DNA from: Anthopleura xanthogrammica
Lineage: Eukaryota; Cnidaria; Anthozoa; Actiniaria; Actiniidae
Reading direction: 5' to 3'
Assembly: GCA_964019055.1 (NCBI GenBank)
Contig: OZ025220.1
Coordinates: forward strand, 9,248,147 to 9,312,146
DNA length: 64,000 bases
The notes below the pieces were generated by a model, which saw nothing but the letters and a program-made list of their open reading frames with translations, was not told the DNA's origin and made no database searches. Below are positions 1 through 11,419 of this stretch, piece after piece. The translations under genes and the position numbers were made by a program. The stretch's first letter is position 1. Every line of letters begins with the position of its first letter.

Positions 1-229
1 GGATTGCAGGATATACATAATATATAATTCTCTTCTCTAGCTTACCCCTGAGGCGAAATCATTTGTATATATTTTCTACCTTTTCTTTGGAATCTCAGTA
101 TATTATTTCTTCACATAAGATTGCTTATTTATTTATTATATTTTTATGGTTTTAGTTTACGCGAAATTCTATTCTTAATATATAAAATATGAATTAAGCA
201 ACTTTATACATTAAAAGCGTAGATGGCCA

Positions 230-600
230 TGGTTTGTGTCATTCCCTTGAGAATTACTTCTTTCTTTACTAGGAATGCTTTTCAGCTATGGTGCAATGTT
301 TTTTTCATTTCAGACCATGTGTCATTCCCTTGAGTATCATTTCTTTTTTTACTAGGAATGCTTTTCAGCTATGGTGCAATGTTTTCCCATTTCAGACCAT
401 GTGTCATTCCCTTGAGTATCATTTCTTTCTTTACTAGGAATGCTTTTCAGCTATGGTGCAATGTTTTCCCATTTCAGACCATGTGTCATTCCCTTGAGTA
501 TCATTTCTTTCTTTACTAGGAATGCTTTTCAGCTATGGTGCAATGTTTTCCCATTTCAGACCATGTGTCATTCCCTTGAGTATTATTTCTTTCTTTACTA
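230..600 (+). repeat. 83-bp minisatellite array (plus orientation)
   Basis: About four and a half copies of an 83-bp unit containing ACCATGTGTCATTCCCTTGA, a TTTCTTTCTTTACTAGGAAT stretch and ATGTTTTCCCATTTCAG. The last copy breaks off at TTTACTA, whose CTA is the reverse complement of the stop codon of the adjoining dispanin gene. Confidence 0.9.
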
Positions 601-2098
601 TGCAATGCGTATGGCCATGAGAACGAGATAATACATAATTACGATCAAAAGACACAGGGATCCCAACACTACTGACGCAAATCCCCATCGCCAGGCCTGC
701 TGAGAGTTGTAGATCGCTCCCACTCGGTTCCCATGGTAATAATCTGAATTCACCTGTTGATCACGTGATAGGGGTTAGCTTGAAATATTGATTGACGCAG
801 GGGCAAAGTGTACAATTATAATTTGAGTGAAGGTACCACGCCCGAACATTTTTATTAGCTTAGTGATCTGGTACTCTGTGATTTGTTCAACGGATATCAA
901 TTCAGCACATTGACTGTGCCGTCCAACAGCCACGCAAAATATGCTAAACCTGTTTCGAATTCGAAGATTAAGGCGCTGTTACGTACACTTTGTAAATTTC
1001 TCATAAACGTGTCTCGCAGCGCTGTTGCGAGAGAAATGTTGCTGGAGAATGAGCTTCAATCATGATGACGTTTTATACCTACCCTGTCCCAGAATCCCTT
1101 TCGGTAACTTTTTTGTTATGCTGATTTTCATGGTGATTTTGTTATGCTATTGTCTTGGTATTCTCAATGGAGTTTTAACATTTGAATATGAAACGAGATT
1201 TTGAAAAGGGTTGTGGTAGTTTAGGTATGATGAAACGTCATTGCACAGTGGGTTGTCTCGCATTTTGTTGTTATTGTTGCGCGTTGCACGAAGTAAACCT
1301 CAGTTCTACTTTTCGCAACGGATTGCAGCAACTGGCAACGCCATTGCACATTGTATCACCCCTACAGCAACTTTTCTCGCAATTTTAAGGCATATTTTTC
1401 AAGTCGTTGCAAACTGCTGAGATCTCATTGCAGCGTAAAACCTAACCTCGACAACCTGCAACGCTACATTTTTAAGCATTGAAAGATGAGGCAAGTTGCT
1501 GAAAACAGGGCTTTTATTCAAATGGTATTTCGTGACACAGTGACAACTATATCTAAATGACTCATACATATATTTGTCTTACCTGTATTGCGTGACACAG
1601 TGAAACCAGTCCACACGGACATGCGCAGAACAATGTGCTGAGAAATCCAAGTGTCATGTGGTTTTCAGGTTTTGGTTCTTGTTGAACTGGTCGCTAGGCA
1701 ACATATAATATAATACATATTATCATAATTAGAACATCGTCTAATGAAATTCAATGCACAATATTACGTCATTACATGCTATACACTACTTGAACGTGAG
1801 CAATTATTCTTTCTTCACTAGCACGTGACGTCAAAGCAGCTCAATTTGGAGGACAAAATAAAAGAATTGAAATCTCTTGAGAATTGAAAACCTATTGTTT
1901 GGTCCTCCAAATTGAGCTGTATTCCGAGGTGTTGCAAGGGGATCCAATGAGAACTCGATATCTCACCTGACTTGAGTAGCCATTGTCTATCACAAAAGAC
2001 TGCTGACCAGTATTGATATTGGTAGTACCATTCCCATTATGCATTTCGATTGCTATTGGTACAGACTGTGACGTCAAGGGAGGGAGAGACGAAGGAGC
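598..2098 (-). CDS. CD225/dispanin-family two-span membrane protein A (5' end missing)
   Basis: Three minus-strand exons join in phase 0: 1967-2098 (44 codons), 1583-1693 (37 codons) and 598-753 (51 codons plus TAG). The first is a polar N-terminal stretch containing [15 protein letters not shown]. The second codes the first membrane segment ([19 protein letters not shown]) and ends HAIQ. The third begins [20 protein letters not shown] and then the second membrane segment ([20 protein letters not shown]). This is the CD225 layout: a Cys-rich first span, a polar loop with a Tyr/Gly/Ala pattern, then a second span. Family members such as the IFITM and SynDIG/PRRT proteins act at plasma or endosomal membranes; the role here is unknown. 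Acceptors and donors are canonical. The initiating exon was not found; it must end in phase 0. A weak candidate exon at 2605-2701 fits that phase. The paralogue at 4996-6592 has the same exon plan. Family call fairly sure; the N-terminus is open. Confidence 0.72.
1818..1945. mobile_element. Palindromic MITE, GCAGCTCAATTTGGAGGAC family
   Basis: Inverted halves read AAGCAGCTCAATTTGGAGGAC and GTCCTCCAAATTGAGCTG, with an internal AGGTTTTCAATTCTC-type core. It sits in the dispanin A intron between 1693 and 1967. Other copies: 41755-41878, 43050-43180, a half at 48795-48852, and split halves at 26335-26395 and 26625-26670. Confidence 0.75.
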
Positions 2099-2162
2099 CT
2101 GGGAAGGAGTGGTTTGTTCTTGGAGAAATGAAAGAAAGATAGGAATAAGGATGGAAGAGGCG

Positions 2163-2336
2163 GGATGGATGGATGGATGGATGGATGGATGGATGGATGG
2201 ATGGATGGGATGGAATGGATGGATGGATGGATGGATGGATGGATGGGTGGGTGGGTGGGTGGGTGGGTGGGTGGGTGGGTGGGTGGGTGGGTGGATGGAT
2301 GGATGGATGGATGGATGGATGGATGGATGGATGGAA
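2163..2336 (+). repeat. (ATGG)n array with an inner (GTGG)n block
   Basis: About 43 tetranucleotides, ATGG outside and GTGG at 2246-2292, in the presumed intron upstream of dispanin exon 1967-2098. Open frames in all phases (MDGW, IHPS, HPPT) are products of the repeat, not genes. Confidence 0.95.
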
Positions 2337-2604
2337 ATGATATAGAATGAATGGTGGAATAAGATGGATGGAAGGATGGGTTGGAAGATGGAAGACGGAT
2401 GGATAAAATATGAACGGATGAGGGGTAGAATGGATGGATGGATGAATGAGATGAATGGGATGAGGTGGTATGGACGATCATACGTAAAAGTACATGTCCA
2501 TCAATTGCATCAAAACGAAAAAAACAATTCACAAAATGTCGTTTACCTGTTTCTAAAGAACACGTTGCCATTTACATTCCTTTCTCGAAGCAACTAAGAT
2601 TTAC

Positions 2605-2701
2605 TCCCATCCAGATATCGACTTTCCAATGGCTCTCAGCAACAAAAAACTCGTCTATCCATTCACATACTTCATGGCAGTATTTCAAACGACAAACAGC
2701 T
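2605..2701 (-). other. Possible upstream exon of dispanin A (weak)
   Basis: A 97-nt minus-strand segment between a TTTAG acceptor and a GTAAAT donor. It is open (AVCRLKYCHEVCEWIDEFFV and on) and ends in phase 0 as the next exon needs. Composition is not like known dispanin N-termini and the donor is weak. Confidence 0.2.
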
Positions 2702-4559
2702 CTAAACGTTGATGAAAAACAGACATATTTGAATCGTTTACTCAGAAAATTTGCATGAAAAACAAGAACGTTTGTGGTAACATGAATTATTTTTTGTCGA
2801 ATTTGTTTGTTCGTTTTTTTTTTCAAAAATAGAAAAAATCTAGTAAACTTAATATTTGAATTGAAAATTTCTTAAATTATTGCAGTTTCCAACCAGATTG
2901 ACCATAATTATCAAGTAAGAAAGAAAAAGGACAATAGTAAATGAATAAATTATAGGGGGAAAACGAGTTAACAATGAGAATTACCAATTAAAAAAGTAAC
3001 CCGATATGTACGTCACTCAGTGACTGTTTTTCCCTATAGCCTAAAAGACTCTTCTTTGAAATTTCAAAATTGTTTTTTTAGTCTTTGTAATCTTATCTTG
3101 AACAAAGTGTCAAGGAGGACAGGTGAAACAAAAAAAAAATACAAAATCTTTCTCGGTAGGGAAGATGGGTCAAAACAAAGGAACTTGTCATATGAATTAT
3201 TAAACACGAACTTATCAATATAATTTCTCTACTTGAAATTTCAAAATATATATATGTATACTTTTAAAATAATATTTGAAAATTCTACTGGATTGTAGGT
3301 TGAATCCAAAAGCTTAGAAAATGTTTGATATAAATTGTTGTTAAACGTGTTAATTCTTGAAAAAGGGGTCTAAGTTGAATAGAATATACATTTAAAATAA
3401 GTTTACAGAAGCGAACAATATTTGGGGTTTTGAAAGCCAGCTGGCCCTTTGGAGAAAAGATGTTGCCAACCTCTCGATGGATCAAAAGTTGTCATGCTAA
3501 TACCGCTCGAAGCAGAGCCCCAGAAAGTCTAACTTTATCATAAGATCATGTCCCTTTTCCTCCTATAAATTGAACAAATATTCACTAATATTCTCTAATT
3601 TGTACAAATTTTATGCGGGGCAAAAGATAAACAAAATTAAAGTATGAAAAATAGTGATTGTGGGATGATAGTTTCATGCATTTCTTCCCCTGCCATTCAT
3701 GACAATGTTTCTTTTTTTCAACTCGAATTTCGTCCAACAAATGTCCCATGTTATATCTCGCGAAGTAATTTGTCATTAAGCTGGGATATAGTGAATTCAA
3801 TCGCATATTTATAAGTGAAAGCTATCTAATTTCTAGACAGGCCATTTGACATTCGAAATATTAATTTCATACGCACATCTATAAGTAATACTTACCAGTT
3901 GAAAGTCTACCAAAAGGCAGCCAATATTGGTTAAAATAAATGCGAATTTAAGATGTAGAATTTTCGTCTTTTTGTAATGACTATTGAAAGAGCCGAAATG
4001 ACAGCCAAAATTTTTGACACACTTTTCAAGGATGGGACGAGAACCAAATGTATTATGCAAATATAACATTATGAACCGCGTGATGTCACGCAACCTTAAT
4101 GTATTGCGTGACATGACTTATTTGGAAAAAATTAAATTATATAAAAAAATTACAAAATAAATTAATAAATACATAAAATATATGAAAAATAAACAAACGA
4201 AAAATATAAACAACATGAAATTAATATTCCTATTTCATAAATATTTCATTAAGGAATTTAAAAAATTTTATTGAAATATTTAAAATTTGAAGATTGAATT
4301 ACATCTACATGAATATCACAAAATCGGTTTATAACCTTTTTGCTCATGCATTTTTTACTTTCCCAAATTGACTGCGTTCAATTTGTACTGCGGCAATACA
4401 CAAAGAATAGAAGCGCATGCGCATGACTAATTATATGAAATTTTTTTTTTCTTTTGATGCGTACAGTCAATAGGTAATGTGCATCAAAGCTCACAAAGCA
4501 CTCTGGGAAATTGAGTCCTGCAAAAATAGAACAGGGAATATCAGAAAAAAATTTCTGCT

Positions 4560-4702
4560 AGAGTACAAACACTAAAAGTGTGCAATACTTTGCACTATTT
4601 ACCACTAAATAGTGTTAATTAAACAATAGAGAACAATAGAATTAGCATAATTTACCAGTATTTAGTGGTATTTATGTTGCACACTTTTAGTGTTTGTACT
4701 CT
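4560..4702. mobile_element. MITE with 28-bp inverted ends
   Basis: Left end TAGAGTACAAACACTAAAAG (continuing TGTGCAATA) is mirrored by TTGCACACTTTTAGTGTTTG then TACTCTA. Length about 143 bp, flanked by TA, as for Tc1/mariner-derived MITEs. Confidence 0.75.
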
Positions 4703-4995
4703 ATTTTCGTTTGTTGAAATATTTACATTTCAATAGAAGGAAATTTGTCAAACGAATGTTTAGAGAAGTCAAAAAAGCATGAGGACTCACTTTCCCAAAA
4801 TTGCTTTGTGCTAGAAATTCGAGCTCGTGAAAAGTCACACCACATCACACGGTACGGTCACGGTCACGATAAGGAAAGTAAGTCATTATTTGAACCAATA
4901 ACAGCGCGCGGAACTCTTGCTTAACAAATCAAAATAAAATAAGTATTCAGAGGATATACTGAAAACGGAAATGGCCGTCACTTCAAAAGGTGGTT

Positions 4996-6592
4996 TTATC
5001 CGTAGACTGTCTTCAGATCTCTCTTTAGTTGTTCAAGGCACATGAGTATAGTGATTACACCAAGGATACCAAATGATATGGACGTCAACGCCATGTTCTC
5101 AGCCTCCGCGAAATCATCTGCTGCGCCTGCTTTTTTACCTTTGTTCAATCGCGTCTTCCCCTAGAGGTAGAGTTAGGTTGACAGTTAGTAGATGGGATGG
5201 ATGGATGGATGGATGGATGGATGGATGGATGGGATGGATGGATGGATGGATGGATGGATGGATGGATGGATGGATGGATGGATGGATGGATGGATGGATG
5301 GATGGATGGATGGATGGATGGATGGATGGATGGATGGATGGATGGATGGATGGATGGATGGATGGATGGATGGATGGATGGATGGATGGATGGATGGATG
5401 GATGGATGGATGGATGGATGGATGGATGGATGGATGGATGGATGGATGGATGGATGGATGGATGGATGGATGGATGGATGGATGGATGGATGGATGGATG
5501 GATGGATGGATGGATGGATGGATGGATGGATGGATGGATGGATGGATGGATGGATGGATGGATGGATGGATGGATGGATGGATGGATGGATGGATGGATG
5601 GATGGATGGATGGATGGATGGATGGATGGATGGATGGATGGATGGATGGATGGATGGATGGATGGATGGATGGATGGATGGATGGATGGATGGATGGATG
5701 GATGGATGGATGGATGGATGGATGGATGGATGGATGGATGGATGGATGGATGGATGGATGGATGGATGGATGGATGGATGGATGGATGGATGGATGGATG
5801 GATGGATGGATGGATGGATGGATGGATGGATGGATGGATGGATGGATGGATGGATGGATGGATGGATGGATGGATGGATGGATGGATGGATGGATGGATG
5901 GAAGAATTGCACATCCTTTCACTACTTACCCTTATCCAGAACACGAGAGCCACTATCCCTATGGGTAGAATGGGTATTAATGATATGAACACCACTGCAG
6001 TTCGTACACCAGACCCGAACAAAAGTCTCTCGGATGCTTTCTGTGGAAAAAGGAACAAAGTCTATATATATATATATATAGTTTACAATCCTGGAGAATT
6101 CCTCATTGATGGCTAGAAGCAATTGCAAACAAGCAAGCAAGCACTAAAGGTGCGATAATCCGAGGAACAAAATCGTGCAGCTTGTGTGCAATATTGTTGC
6201 GTTGCAAGTTGCAAACGTTTTTGATCGTATTACCACCGCGCACGCAACTTGTCACGCAACAAAAATCGATGTTGCAAGTTGTGGCTGCATGTTGCAAAAA
6301 GTAGAAAGTGATTTTCCTTTTTGCAACAAAATTTGTCAAATTGCGACATCGAGTTTTGTTGCGTGACAAGTTGTGCGGGGTACCGGTGGACAAGTAGTAC
6401 GATTTTGTTGCTCGTATTATCGCATCTTAAGCAATGATGCCAGCTACGTCGATGACAGCAATACAAGAATATAATATCACAAGTCACTGGGAGTTTTTCA
6501 CAATTTTTCTCAAATGAGTTGATAGCTTTTACCTGGTATTTATCGTCCTCTACTTCGAATTTCTCTCGGTATGTTAGTGCAGGGCTTTCCAT
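4996..6592 (-). CDS. CD225/dispanin-like two-span membrane protein B, 111 aa
   Basis: Complete three-exon model on the minus strand: 6533-6592 (20 codons), 5930-6040 (37 codons) and 4996-5160 (54 codons plus TAA), all joined in phase 0 with GT–AG introns. The start is fixed by an in-frame TAA four codons upstream of the ATG at 6592. Exon 2 ends in a hydrophobic span ([20 protein letters not shown]); exon 3 has a basic/acidic loop ([20 protein letters not shown]) and a second span ([16 protein letters not shown]). LPIGIVALV, the Ala/Glu loop and [10 protein letters not shown] follow the CD225 pattern more loosely than gene A. The middle exon is exactly 111 nt in both genes, and the break after the first span is at the same place and phase, which argues for tandem duplication. 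Intron 2 carries about 700 bp of (ATGG)n. Being a two-span membrane protein is nearly certain; CD225 membership is likely. Confidence 0.75.
5191..5901 (+). repeat. (ATGG)n array, about 710 bp
   Basis: About 177 near-perfect ATGG units, with one GGATGGGATGG slip near 5231. The array lies wholly within intron 2 of dispanin B, only about 30 bp from each flanking exon. It produces very long false frames on both strands. Confidence 0.98.
6151..6424. mobile_element. MITE with 28-bp inverted ends, GTTGCAAGTTG-rich core
   Basis: Left end TGCGATAATCCGAGGAACAA (then AATCGTGC) is mirrored by the right end GATTTTGTTGCTCGTATTAT then CGCA. The core holds several inverted TTGCAAGTTG / CAACTTGTCACGCAAC segments. 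Related TTGCAAC-rich stretches occur at about 1260-1500 and 28780-28910. It lies in dispanin B intron 1. Confidence 0.75.
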
Positions 6593-8091
6593 ACTCGTTT
6601 TTTATCCCTTCCAAAATAAAAACAATTAAAGACACTTAGCAAGGCATATTTTTTTAGATTCAAATACATTTTATATCAAATTCTATCTTGTGCAAACAAA
6701 AGGTCGGTTTGCCTACTTAAAGTGTTAAAGTTGAAAGCTTTTAAAAACTCTTTTAAAGAAGTCAGATAAAGTACTTAAACGGTCTCTTAGTTTTTGTTTC
6801 ATGTCTCTTGGATTTTGTTTCATAAATTCTGGAAGATTTTAGCTCACGTTAAGATTTTTCTTCCAAATATAAGCAATCAATAACTGCTTAGATTGATCTT
6901 TGACGTAAACTAAACCACAAATTATGCAAGAAAGAATACAAATTCCCGTTCAAAAGAACTTATATAGAAGAAAACATACAATACAGAGGAAGAATTTATT
7001 CGACTAGCCTTTTGCCGATGTTTCTTTTTTGGCGAAAAATTACTTAGGAATACACTTTTCGATCAATATTAGTAAAGGACTTGAGAAATTTAAGCTTATA
7101 TTAAATTTCGGAGCTTTCTTTTCCAGCTGAAAGAATATAATATGTGTCAAGAGAGCATAAATGCTTTCTTGAATGTGTACATTAAGTTAAGATTACCTGT
7201 TATTAACTCTCCTGAATTTCTTTGAATCTTTCTGTGCAGTGTTGGTCGAATCCTTCGAATGTTAAACTTTGTTTGGACAACTTTATCTTTAAATATTCGT
7301 TTGGTAATAGATTTCTGTAGTCGAATTATGTCGGTTTGAATGCTTTGAGGTGTTTACTGGTTCAGTGGAGCGAAGATGATAAAAATGATTTTTTAATGCA
7401 ATTTGCATAGAATTGTAGCGTTGTATGTTGTTATGGTATTTAATGAAAAAGGATGAAGGATTAAGGATGATACCGAGAAAAATGGAATAATTGAAAACGT
7501 AAACAAAGTTTAGATAATATCAAGAAAGGAACCAAGAAAGAAATACAAAATGAGAAACATGAGAGAGAAAAGATAAAAAATTAACAAAAACTAAATTAGA
7601 AAAAAAGAAAAACAAATAAGAAAAAAAAAAAGAAAGAAAAAAATTAACGACAAAAAGGAAAGATAGAACGATAAAAACAAAAGAATAAAGAGAAATATAG
7701 AAAGACTAAAAACACTAGAAAGAATTAACATTAAAATAAGAGAATGAAAAAAGAAAAAATGAGTTAAAAATAAAAAAAAGATTTAGATTTTATTCTTAAA
7801 ATTTAAAACATTCAAGAGAAGTATGTATACATAAGCTCCTTACCCTCTCCTCCCTCCTGTTTTACTTTGTGACGGAGGGGTGAGGAAGACATAACACAAA
7901 TTTCATCATAAAAAAAGTCATTAGGAATGTGAACCACTAAATGTAAAAATTATGCCCAAAAAAATCATTTCATTAATTACTTCAAAAAGTTGGATAAATC
8001 TGGTTGAGATACTAGAAATAATGATATTAAATACTTGATTTTCCACAAATCTGTCTCAGTTATAACTAAAAATTAATAGTAAATCTTCTAA
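6593..8091. other. Spacer without a recognised gene
   Basis: AT-rich. 7500-7790 is a purine tract of AAAGAAA/GAAAAA type. No exon with credible splice sites was seen; the lower part may be thioredoxin 3' UTR. Confidence 0.5.
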
Positions 8092-9871
8092 TTATTTTGT
8101 TAGTTTTTCTACAAGTTCGACTATTTTTGGGGTATCTACCAGTCCTTCGAACTGTCCCACTATCCGACCATCCTTTATTCCCAGCACAGTAGGTATGGCA
8201 TTGACCTGAAATGAATTTAATAAAAATTTAGATCTCTCTTATTCCCAGTCTTTTCTCGCTCTCTCTTTAACACAGGAAGCCCACCCAAACAAACTCATCC
8301 TACATTTCCATTTTTATTGTTGCTTATTATCAGGGTTTATACTTAATGGTAATTGAACTAAGTGGAGTGCAATTTGGTCTGATATCAAACGCGCGATAAC
8401 AAAATCACACGACCGCGTAGCGGGAGTGTGATTTGTAATCGCAAGTTTGATATCAGACCAAAATTGCACGACACGAAGTTCAATTATCACTTTATTATAT
8501 CCATTTTGAAATCATACTAGATAGACACTAAATTTGTGATAAATACAAAAGTATTTATTCACAAATAGCCGGTATTTTGTTTCTTTTTGTAACAAAAAAT
8601 TCCAGTCAAACTTGAGAAAAGCTACATTTTATGTTCCTTATTTGCTGTAATCTGATTGGCTGATTACATACAATCCTGTAATCTGATTGGTTACCTTTTC
8701 TAGTGTTGCATTGTGATTGGCTGACAAAAAGATGCGATTCGGACTCAAAATAGTGCGATTCGTGCTTGAATCAATCTACTGAGAGCCAATCAGATTACAG
8801 GATTTGCTAGTGATTTCAAAGTGGATATAATAATTGGGATTATTGTGTGATATTTGATGAGAGAGACTAGGGAGTTCTCAGACCTCCTTCTTCAAGGCCT
8901 ACACACAAATATGCAGGTACCCCAAAAATCAGGGTTTAGGTAAGGGTCAATCCCTGTGATGCATTCAATAGAGAGACTAGGGTAAATTTCTTCCCAGTCC
9001 TCCTCTTCCTTAAGATCTCCAACACACAGGACCCCCATAAAAGGAAAAAGTTACCTGCAGCTAAGGATCAAGTTAACATAGATAACTATAGTTGAGGCTA
9101 TCCTTGCGGCCCCTCTCATTAGCAACCCTCTCCAGTTATAACCATTCATAAATGACATTGAATACTCACTCCATATTGAAAGGCTAACTCTCCATGTTCG
9201 TCGATGTCCACTTTGGCCAGTTCAACCTTGCCTTCTTGGCCGGCTACTGCTGCTTCTAGTTTGGGAGTCAAAGCCTTGCACGGAGCACACCAACTAAAAA
9301 ACATAAGTTTTTCACATGAAACATTGCTTTTTGTAATGTTCATAAGTCAAATAATTATGGTTATGTTTTTTAGTGGGAGGGGTGGTGCAGTAGAACTACC
9401 CTAACATTAACCTTACTACTCTCTTTATATTTTACTCTCTTCAGATCTTCTTATCCATGGGGGAGGTATGGATATTTTCTGGTACTACACAATATACCCT
9501 CCTCAGACCCTCCCCACCCCTTGGAAATTCAAACCCCCTCCATGGGTGAGGTATGGATATTTTCTGGTACTACACAATATACCCTCCTCAGACCCTCCCC
9601 AACGCTTGGAAATTCCAATCCCCCTCCATAGGAGAGGTATGAATATTTTCTGGAACTACACAATATACTCATTAAATCATAGTTCATACTCGGCATGGAA
9701 GTCTACGATAACAGGTGTTTTGGACTGTAAAACTCTGGTTTGAAAATCATCTTCACTCTTGACATCAAAAGGCTTTCGAAATACTGAAGAGGTTGTGATA
9801 TGCGCTGCTGTGCCAGAGAAATACTTCGGTGAGAAAAAGGCACGATGGTGAGATGCAAGACGATGTGCCAT
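8092..9871 (-). CDS. Thioredoxin, probably mitochondrial, 139 aa
   Basis: Three minus-strand exons: 9690-9871, 9170-9293 and 8092-8205 (stop TAA). Phases fit and the sum is 139 codons plus stop. Residues 1-34 are basic, Ser/Thr-rich and lack acids ([20 protein letters not shown]), as in a mitochondrial presequence. The thioredoxin fold follows: VIVDFHAD, the redox motif WCAPCK (the Asp before Trp is created across the exon 1/2 junction), KVDIDEH, and the cis-proline region [12 protein letters not shown], ending FVEKLTK-like ([11 protein letters not shown]). The protein would reduce disulfides and be recycled by thioredoxin reductase. The active site is CAPC rather than the usual CGPC. A TTTATT at 7789-7794 could be the minus-strand polyadenylation signal. 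An AG acceptor four bases before the ATG suggests a separate 5' UTR exon. Trx2-type is the best fit. Confidence 0.9.
8345..8832. mobile_element. Nested foldback element in thioredoxin intron 2
   Basis: An inner hairpin at 8348-8490 pairs GGTCTGATATCAAACGCG-type and AGTTTGATATCAGACC arms around CGACCGCGTAGCGGG. An outer pair, TTATATCCATTTTGAAATCA and TGATTTCAAAGTGGATATAA, ends near 8832. Between them are repeated CTGTAATCTGATTGGCT motifs in both orientations. Looks like one element inserted into another. Confidence 0.65.
9452..9668 (+). repeat. 84-bp tandem repeat, about 2.5 copies
   Basis: Units contain GAGGTATGGATATTTTCTGG, TACTACACAATATACCCTCC and CCCTTGGAAATTC. They lie in thioredoxin intron 1, ending just before exon 1. 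Diverged single copies lie at about 48690-48780 and 52410-52500 in CPT1 introns. Confidence 0.85.
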
Positions 9872-11419
9872 GGTCCTAAAAAAAAAAATATTACCATTCA
9901 ATAGCACTAGTTACTGTGGTTGTTTTTGTAGCAACCATTATATTGGGCAGAGTTGCTCCTATGTTTTTTGAAATAGCTGTATACAAACATATGCACCTGT
10001 ATACGATACATACAAACTTAATGACTCATCCCCCAAGGGCTCTTCCAAATCAATATTCCCCTTCACAGTTCCCTGCTCCATCTTGAAAGTTAGCCGTGCC
10101 TTTGCATTGAAGCAAGACACAAGGTGAGCTTACAATTATAGAGACCTTTTTAACACCTTGGACAGATTTAGATTTAGATAGATAGATGCTTTATTGACAA
10201 TCTACTTATGCAGGTAAAGCTGAATTGCATAAATATAATTACAAATTAACCATAAACTATGAAAACTTGTATAATATATAAATATCTACACTTATTATTA
10301 AAATTAAAATTAATGACAATAATCATTCACATGTCTCTATCATTGCAAGGTCCCCGTTCATCTCGCTTCAATGCAAAGACACAGCTACCTTTCAAGATGG
10401 CGCAAGGAACTTTGAAAGGGACAAGACTGTACGAAGTATAATAAAACCTTATATAATTTTTAAAAAAAACACTACCCAAGAACCAAAATAAATTTTGACA
10501 TTATACCTAATTCACAAAATTAAATTTCAAAGAAAATTCATGCCAAGATCTGTTGACTTGTTGTGTTTGGACATAATTAAATATTAACAATGTTATTGGA
10601 ACAACATCAAAACTTAACTAGAAAAAAAAGCACCTTAAAACAAGAATTTTATAAGTGACAGAAGAATTGGTGTTAATCCCAAAATAGATAAAAATAGTAA
10701 AATACATGGCCCCAAGATTATGTTTGCGATGATAGAGTTGGATATCTTAAGCTTTAAAGAAGACAAATTGAAAAATTTCTACAGGCTGCATAAGAGGTCT
10801 GCACAAAATTAGGTTATGCAATACAGTATGGCAATACTTGGGTGCGTTTGTAAAAAATATTGCTTTGTTGCAGACTCCTAAACACTCAAATATATATACT
10901 CTATATGCATTTGGTATTCGTTGGATTAAGCAAGCAAAATGCTCTCTCAGAAAAATACAAATAAGCTTACAAACAAGCCCTTCCATGTGACAAAAGCATG
11001 CCAAAAAACAGTACAGTTTTTACCAATTTTTTAGCTCGAGATTTTATCGTAAAATATTAAGGATATGTTAGTAATTTCATTATTTGTATATCTTACCTTT
11101 TTTGGAGGTTTTAAAGGATTCGAACGAATGATCAAAGAGAATTGTTTTGTTGACGAAAATGTTCTAATTTCTTGCAGTAAACAGTCCAGTCCTTCTCGAC
11201 CAAGTCGATGTGCATTTTGGGTACACAGGAAGCCCAAAACAAGAAAAATAACTATTTTAACTAACTTTCATTGAAATTCCTTAAAAATTATTTAACCTTT
11301 TTTAAGATAAATGAATTATTTTTTTAACAAATTAGAAAATTTATTTTTGTGAAAAAAAGGTTTTTTGGTACAAAAACCCTAAGAATTTTAAAGATTTTTA
11401 CGGTGCATTGTGGGTCATG
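9872..11419. other. Spacer between thioredoxin and the 318-aa gene
   Basis: Holds the split MITE at 10050-10430; the rest (10440-11390) is AT-rich with no credible exon. Both flanking genes point outward, so their promoters must lie here. Confidence 0.5.
10050..10430. mobile_element. Split copy of the long-armed palindromic MITE
   Basis: Left arm CACAGTTCCCTGCTCCATCT with CATTGAAGCAAGACACAAGG; right arm CATTGCAAGGTCCCCGTTCA with TTCAAGATGGCGCAAGGAAC. About 180 bp of unrelated sequence (starting near GATTTAGATTTAGATAGATA) separates the halves. It lies upstream of thioredoxin. Full copies are at 29787-30000 and 42328-42541. Confidence 0.7.

Noticed and set aside
3403..3530. Minus-strand stretch with MTTFDPSRGWQHLFSKGP, coding-like composition
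   Set aside because: No donor or acceptor gives phase agreement with the dispanin exons nearby, and no family match is recognised.
3893..4114. Possible N-terminal exon of dispanin A ending at a perfect GTAAGT donor in phase 0
   Set aside because: The predicted peptide does not resemble dispanin N-termini, and its start lies in a palindromic GTCACGCAA/TTGCGTGAC sequence. It could be a 5' UTR exon; evidence is too thin.
5073..6116. Long open frames of Met-Asp-Gly-Trp and Ile-His-Pro-Ser repeats on both strands
   Set aside because: They are translations of (ATGG)n in every frame, inside a spliced intron of dispanin B. Genuine coding would not be open in all frames on both strands.
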